Below, one piece after another: positions 19,716 through 23,049 of a stretch of DNA of 23,049 bases. Numbering within the stretch: position 1 is the stretch's first letter; each line of letters opens with the position of its first letter. Under the pieces are notes generated by a model that was given only the letters and a program-made list of their open reading frames with translations, did no database searches and was not told where the DNA came from. A program made the translations under genes and the position numbers. Origin of the DNA: a virus; IMG/VR virus record IMGVR_UViG_3300020213_001054, positions 1-23,049 of that record, one strand, 5' to 3'.

Positions 19716-20075
19716 TTACCTCCAACATGATAGATACATTTGATCATCTTTTCTAGCGATACTGACATTCCAGTCATCTAACTCACATAATTTATCTTGT
19801 AAATTTTCTTTATTGACAATTATGTTTTTTACTATACTTGAATCGATTCTTTGTAATGAAACAGGTAATCCCCAATAATCAGATATCTTGTCCAGTTGAT
19901 CGTTAGAAATTATATTGATAAAGTCAAACAAAGCGTCTTTCGCCATTGATTTCATACCTGATCTCGTACCTAAAATCCACTTATTAAAAATAAATGAAAA
20001 TTCTGGAAAAAGTTGTTGTACTTTATTATCGAAAAAAATCAATTCCTCAATATTTTGAAATGTTAAATTAATCAC
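19716..20075 (-). CDS. Unknown protein, paralogue of 19016-19381
   Basis: A 119-aa protein. The first half (L-T-F-Q-N-I-E-E-L-I-F-F-D...V-Q-Q-L-F-P-E-F-S-F-I-F-N-K-W) and the end (E-N-L-Q-D-K-L-C-E-L...N-V-S-I-A-R-K-D-D-Q-M-Y-L) line up with the protein at 19016-19381, although the C-x-C-N site is missing here. It leads the four-gene operon. The start is GTG 20075, with CTTATAAC just upstream on this strand and no Shine-Dalgarno sequence, another possible leaderless start. Function is unknown. Confidence 0.6.
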   Translation of the reverse strand: MINLTFQNIEELIFFDNKVQQLFPEFSFIFNKWILGTRSGMKSMAKDALFDFINIISNDQLDKISDYWGLPVSLQRIDSSIVKNIIVNKENLQDKLCELDDWNVSIARKDDQMYLSCWR

Positions 20076-20106
20076 TGTTATAAGTTAGTCAAAGGAGAAA
20101 ATAATT

Positions 20107-21114
20107 ATGGATTCAGAAACTTTCCGTCCCAGGAAGCCAGCCGTCGAAGAAACCAAGTCTACAGATACGGGGCTTCCACCCAATATAGACAAGCTTCCTG
20201 GCCCAGTTCAACACGCACTTAGACAAAATGCCGAACGAATGTCTGCACGTAAGACCGAAGATGAAACTCCATCACAAGGTCCACGCCTCGCTTTCACTGG
20301 CAATGCCAAGCTTGATGAACTGTTGGCTGGAATCAAAGAACAAGTCTACAAATACGAGGAGCAAACCCTTCCTTCTCGCGGCAAGTTCTATGATGGGACT
20401 GTCGCTCCTTCCAACGGAGTAATTCACATTCGTTGCATGACGGGCGAAGAAGAACAAATCCTGGCAACTCCAAGATACATCAAAAAAGGTCAAGCCATCA
20501 ATATGATCTTCAAGAACTGTGTTCGGGAATCAATCATCCCAGAAAAGTTGTTGACAATTGATAGGACTTGGTTGTTGATCTTCCTGCGTGGTATTAGTTA
20601 TGGACCAGATTACGAAGTAGAAGTTCGTTGTACAGAATGTGCAACTAAATTCCAAAGCAATCTTGACCTGGACAGTTTACTTGTCAACCCATGCCAGAAC
20701 GATTTTGGACCAGAGAACCTTACGGACGTTCTTCCAAAGTCTGGATATAAGTTCTCATATCGCTTGCCAACTGGCAAAGATGAAAACATGATTCAAGAGC
20801 ATCGTGACCAAAGAATTCGTAAAAATACGGATGGTGGGTCTGATGACACTTGGACGTATCGTGCTTCTCTGCTGATTTCTGATGTTGAAGGACTAACAGA
20901 CAAGGATGCTTTACAAGCGTTGATTAGTAGATTGCCAATTCAGGATGTTGCATATATCCGAACTGCATTGAATGATCCACCATTTGGCGTTGATACCAAG
21001 GTGTCTATTGCGTGCCCTAATTGTTCGGAAGGTTTTCAAGTTGAGATGCCGATGGACACAAATTTTTTCTTCCCGAAGGCAAAGAGGGTCAAACACACCC
21101 TTCCCTCGTCCTGA
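20107..21114 (+). CDS. gp26-like baseplate hub / hub-assembly protein
   Basis: A 335-aa protein of the T4 baseplate family (gp26-like). The core is L-P-S-R-G-K-F-Y-D-G (residues 88-97), I-H-I-R-C-M-T-G-E-E-E-Q-I-L-A (106-120), L-L-T-I-D-R-T-W-L-L-I-F-L-R-G-I-S-Y-G (148-166), then C175-T-E-C178 and C303-P-N-C306, which probably bind a metal ion together. T4 gp26 helps form the central baseplate hub; at 208 aa it is shorter and lacks the N-terminal 80-residue extension seen here. A strong ribosome site (AAAGGAG) lies 8 nt before ATG. Codons 318-321 contain a slippery run leading to a long -1 frame, so this stop product is probably one of two. Its zero-frame tail after the slip is only 15 residues. 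Confidence 0.75.
   Translation: MDSETFRPRKPAVEETKSTDTGLPPNIDKLPGPVQHALRQNAERMSARKTEDETPSQGPRLAFTGNAKLDELLAGIKEQVYKYEEQTLPSRGKFYDGTVAPSNGVIHIRCMTGEEEQILATPRYIKKGQAINMIFKNCVRESIIPEKLLTIDRTWLLIFLRGISYGPDYEVEVRCTECATKFQSNLDLDSLLVNPCQNDFGPENLTDVLPKSGYKFSYRLPTGKDENMIQEHRDQRIRKNTDGGSDDTWTYRASLLISDVEGLTDKDALQALISRLPIQDVAYIRTALNDPPFGVDTKVSIACPNCSEGFQVEMPMDTNFFFPKAKRVKHTLPSS
21060..21069 (+). other. Putative programmed -1 frameshift site
   Basis: AAATTTTTTC in the frame ACA-AAT-TTT-TTC contains two overlapping canonical X-XXY-YYZ heptamers, A-AAT-TTT and T-TTT-TTC. Both would move ribosomes from the gp26-like frame into the -1 frame. The zero-frame stop comes 45 nt later; the -1 frame is open from 21030 to 21281. 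I did not identify a clear stimulatory stem-loop downstream. Confidence 0.6.
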
Positions 21115-21281
21115 AAAAGCATCTGCTTGAGGAAGAATTTTTCTATTGGTACTATTACCATAGTCCACCTTGGGAGTCACGACGATTACCAATTTATGAA
21201 CGCAAATGGTTCATAAGTCGTTTCGTAGAGCAAAAAGAAAAAGAGAACCAAGAATTAGAAAGAGCAAGAAAGAAAAAGTAA
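21066..21281 (+). CDS. -1 frameshift extension of the gp26-like protein
   Basis: The 71 codons read after a -1 shift at 21060-21069, giving a fusion of 391 aa with the gp26-like protein. The frame has no ATG, GTG or TTG codon between its upstream stop (TGA ending 21047) and its end, so it can hardly be translated on its own; only CTG codons are present. Its sequence looks like a real protein: L-L-E-E-E-F-F-Y-W-Y-Y-Y, then L-P-I-Y-E-R-K-W-F-I-S-R-F-V-E-Q-K-E-K-E and a coiled-coil end. I recall small 'P-x-Y-E-R-x-x-F-I' proteins encoded next to gp26 in other T4-like phages. The stop lies 3 nt before the next start, so translation could couple. Confidence 0.65.
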   Translation, partial: FLPEGKEGQTHPSLVLKKHLLEEEFFYWYYYHSPPWESRRLPIYERKWFISRFVEQKEKENQELERARKKK

Positions 21282-21284
21282 AAT

Positions 21285-22025
21285 ATGACTAAAGAACGAA
21301 ATCAAAATGCCGCCATTGGCGATACCTTGAAATTAAGGTTAATAGCTTTCAATTCTAATCTTCAGGTTGACGTAGATTCTATTGACAGGATTGAGATTTA
21401 CAAACTTGATCCTGCTAATTGCTCTGAATCTTGTAAAGATGGAAGAACTTTAGTTGAAACTATATCAGGTACGTACATAAATGCAGATTGTACTGGTTCT
21501 TACTCATACGATTTAGTGTTAGAAGGACCAAAATACACAATCGGTAAATATATCGATATTTGGTACGTAAGCCCAAGAAATGGTGATCCATTACTTGCCA
21601 TCGATAACAGATTTGAAGTATTTTCTGATCTGTGGTATTTCAGCACGATCCCTGCCGTCTACGGATTTGACTTTCAATTCCAACCTAATATGATACGTCA
21701 AGGCAGCAAAAAATGGCTGACGATCAAGATTACACCCAACATTCCACGTGCAACAGAACTTGAACGATATTATACCAATCTGGCAATATCATCAAATCTA
21801 TTGATCAACATTGAAACGAATTGTTCGCCATGCCCACCAGCAGACTCCGGACTCATCGTTGAAGACGCCGTAGTTTGTGTCCGAGACAAGGTATTTGGAT
21901 TTTATTTCTTGGATTTGAGTGAAGACGGACTTGATCTTCCATGCGGAATTTATAACGTGTGGTTCAAACTCGCTTATGCAAATAGTCTTGAAATTTCTCC
22001 TAAAATGCAATTTCAAATTTTCTAG
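21285..22025 (+). CDS. Probable virion structural protein, unknown
   Basis: A 246-aa beta-rich protein without a family I can name. It has two parts that may be similar Ig/jelly-roll-like domains: residues about 10-115 (L-K-L-R-L-I-A-F, I-D-R-I-E-I-Y-K-L-D, ending G-K-Y-I-D-I-W-Y-V) and about 120-246 (K-W-L-T-I-K-I, ending G-I-Y-N-V-W-F-K-L-A-Y). Each half ends in a 'G-x-Y-x-x-x-W' strand, which suggests duplication. Cysteine pairs occur in both (C-S-E-S-C; C-S-P-C). The position behind the hub gene and the beta content suggest a tail or neck part; this is inference. No Shine-Dalgarno sequence is seen, but the frameshift extension ends 3 nt upstream. Confidence 0.6.
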   Translation: MTKERNQNAAIGDTLKLRLIAFNSNLQVDVDSIDRIEIYKLDPANCSESCKDGRTLVETISGTYINADCTGSYSYDLVLEGPKYTIGKYIDIWYVSPRNGDPLLAIDNRFEVFSDLWYFSTIPAVYGFDFQFQPNMIRQGSKKWLTIKITPNIPRATELERYYTNLAISSNLLINIETNCSPCPPADSGLIVEDAVVCVRDKVFGFYFLDLSEDGLDLPCGIYNVWFKLAYANSLEISPKMQFQIF

Positions 22026-22030
22026 AATTA

Positions 22031-22064
22031 TTTTTTGGTGATATTCTGTGATTGAACCAAAAAA
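22031..22064 (+). promoter_or_regulatory. Hairpin overlapping the resolvase ribosome site
   Basis: TTTTTTGGT pairs with ACCAAAAAA (9 bp, 16-nt loop). The 3' arm runs into AAGGA, the ribosome site of the resolvase gene at 22074. It could act as an attenuator or limit resolvase translation. It is A/T-heavy, so stability is modest. As a terminator it lacks a T run after the stem. Confidence 0.35.
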
Positions 22065-22073
22065 GGACCAATA

Positions 22074-22622
22074 ATGTCAGATGACGATGATTTCTTTATT
22101 GATGATGTTCTCGGAGATTTGAGCAAAAAAAGAACCAAGAAAAAGGTCAACAGTAAAGACAAAGGTCAACGTGGAGAACGCGGTCTGTGCGAAGTCCTTT
22201 CAGCACGATTCCCTGATCGTAAAGGGTGGGCGAGAGTGGTTGGTTCTGGTAATGCCTGGGCACATGGCGAAATGACCGAACAAGCCAAGCAAGTCCTCAC
22301 TTCAGATATCGTCTGTCCCGAAGGATTCAAGTTCTCCATTGAATGCAAATTCGGCTACAAAGATTATGACCTGTCTGCTGCTTTTGATAAACGTCTCAAG
22401 GGGTTAGATGAATTTCTTGAACAATCTGAGAAGGATGCCGCGAGAGTCAATAAAAAATCGTGGCTCTGTTGGAAGAAGCCACGACAAGGTTGGTTAGTAT
22501 TTCTCAAAGATGATCCGATTGGTCCATTCAAGGTTAAACTTTATTACCATGACTGGGTCGGTGTTTCTCTTGCCGAATTACTAGCCGTTAAATCAGACGA
22601 CTACTTCTTTACGACCTTCTAG
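22074..22622 (+). CDS. PDDEXK-fold nuclease, Holliday-junction-resolvase-like
   Basis: A 182-aa protein with the archaeal/phage Hjc-type resolvase layout: G-Q-R-G-E-R-G-L-C-E-V-L (residues 31-42, E35), then V-V-G-S-G-N-A-W, and the active site S-D78-I-V-C-P-E-G-F-K-F-S-I-E90-C-K92. These residues bind the metal ions that cut branched DNA. In T4-type phages a resolvase trims replication networks before packaging; this protein is unrelated in fold to T4 gp49, so it would be a replacement or a related structure-specific nuclease. The acidic start (MSDDDDFFIDD) and lysine-rich stretch (18-30) are probably disordered. Ribosome site AAGGA precedes ATG. The 3' end overlaps the convergent gene by 14 nt. 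Confidence 0.8.
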   Translation: MSDDDDFFIDDVLGDLSKKRTKKKVNSKDKGQRGERGLCEVLSARFPDRKGWARVVGSGNAWAHGEMTEQAKQVLTSDIVCPEGFKFSIECKFGYKDYDLSAAFDKRLKGLDEFLEQSEKDAARVNKKSWLCWKKPRQGWLVFLKDDPIGPFKVKLYYHDWVGVSLAELLAVKSDDYFFTTF

Positions 22623-23049
22623 CTGCATTGGCTGCTGCTTGTGCCCTAAGTGCAGCAACGTGTTTGTTCGTAGAAGGCTTTTGAGTTGGTTGCGTTCCAA
22701 ATTGGTTGTATAGTTGAGAATGTCCTGCCATTGGCAAGTGTACATCTGGATGTGTTTTGACAAACTTTCTAAGAATTTCAGTAACAAGTTCCGCCAAATC
22801 AGATTCAAGTTCCGGATTATGCTTAACAACATTAATGACTGTTAGTTGAAAATCATGTAGAACATCAGGCTCAGCTTCAAAAGTCGATAAAAGACCCGTA
22901 ATATAATTATTTCCTTTAGTCATTAATTTCATTTGATTAATGACTTTGATTTGAAGAGAGTTAGCTCCACCAGCACTCAAAGTGTTCTCCACTAGATTGT
23001 TTTTAGCTTTTTGTTCTACAAAGCCTTGAAATGTCGGGAATTTTTGCAT
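22609..23049 (-). CDS. Unknown protein at window edge, FxxFVE N-terminus
   Basis: A 146-aa protein, possibly incomplete, because its first codon (ATG 23049) is the last base triplet of the window. It begins MQKFPTFQGFVEQKAKNN, which again resembles an F-x-x-F-[LV]-E capsid-targeting-type start. The middle is helical (L-E-S-D-L-A-E-L-V-T-E-I-L-R-K-F-V, near 79-96). The C-terminal 45 residues are rich in Q, T, P and A with A-A-L-R-A-Q-A-A-A-N-A-A-R-R-S, probably disordered and basic. An internal-head or scaffold-type protein is conceivable. I recognise no family. Confidence 0.5.
   Translation of the reverse strand: MQKFPTFQGFVEQKAKNNLVENTLSAGGANSLQIKVINQMKLMTKGNNYITGLLSTFEAEPDVLHDFQLTVINVVKHNPELESDLAELVTEILRKFVKTHPDVHLPMAGHSQLYNQFGTQPTQKPSTNKHVAALRAQAAANAARRS

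Noticed and set aside
1-23049. CRISPR arrays, tRNA or rRNA genes, integrase or attachment sites
   Set aside because: I saw no evenly spaced repeats, no cloverleaf-like sequences with T-arm GTTCRANNC, no rRNA segments and no integrase motif. This was checked by eye only.

Overview
The window looks like part of the genome of a large tailed phage with a contractile tail, from the broad T4-like (myovirus) group. The structural anchors are a tail sheath (12923-15292), two tail-tube proteins, a gp15-like tail-completion protein, a gp26-like baseplate-hub protein and a gp55-like late sigma factor. DNA is AT-rich. Genes sit in short operons on both strands with 4-nt stop/start overlaps, and facing genes end within a few bases of each other. 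No host gene, tRNA or rRNA is visible. The host cannot be named from this sequence.

Layout. 1-2235 (+): a small Ig-like (Big2) protein, then a sugar/surface-modification set (short DegT-type aminotransferase, DxD glycosyltransferase, WbqC-like protein). 2173-4920 (-): an ADP-ribosyltransferase-like protein, a TnpB-family RNA-guided nuclease homologue with a candidate omega-RNA at its 3' end, and a DPPY DNA methyltransferase. 4933-5490 (+): unknown. 5487-7543 (-): a coupled four-gene operon headed by an intact orotidine-5'-phosphate decarboxylase (pyrF) and including a glycosyltransferase. 7622-8892 (+): an RNA-ligase-like protein and a small protein. 8899-9876 (-) and 9951-10511 (+): probable virion proteins. 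10493-11729 (-): three coupled unknown genes. 11742-16604 (+): the tail block (gp15-like, small protein, sheath, tube 1, terminator and promoter, tube 2). 16605-17632 (-): late sigma factor, a second divergent sigma copy and a 76-aa protein. 17692-18778 (+): a TPR-like protein and a family-2 glycosyltransferase with TPR. 18768-20075 (-): four coupled small genes. 20107-22622 (+): gp26-like protein with a probable -1 frameshift extension, a virion-like protein and a PDDEXK resolvase. 22609-23049 (-): unknown protein at the window edge.

Three things stand out. (i) A near-palindromic element (CTAATATAG / CTATATTAG and close variants) lies directly against start codons at several gene borders, often between divergent genes, with no Shine-Dalgarno sequence. 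It looks like a bidirectional late promoter making leaderless or nearly leaderless mRNAs, and the window also encodes two gp55-like sigma proteins that could read it. (ii) The gp26-like gene carries an in-frame slippery sequence leading into a 71-codon frame that has no normal start codon, which suggests a programmed -1 frameshift. (iii) The TnpB homologue lacks the usual RuvC-II glutamate and the four-cysteine zinc finger, and sits beside an ADP-ribosyltransferase-like gene whose N-terminus resembles T4 capsid-targeting peptides.

All function calls are from reading motifs and protein patterns by eye; no database search was possible.
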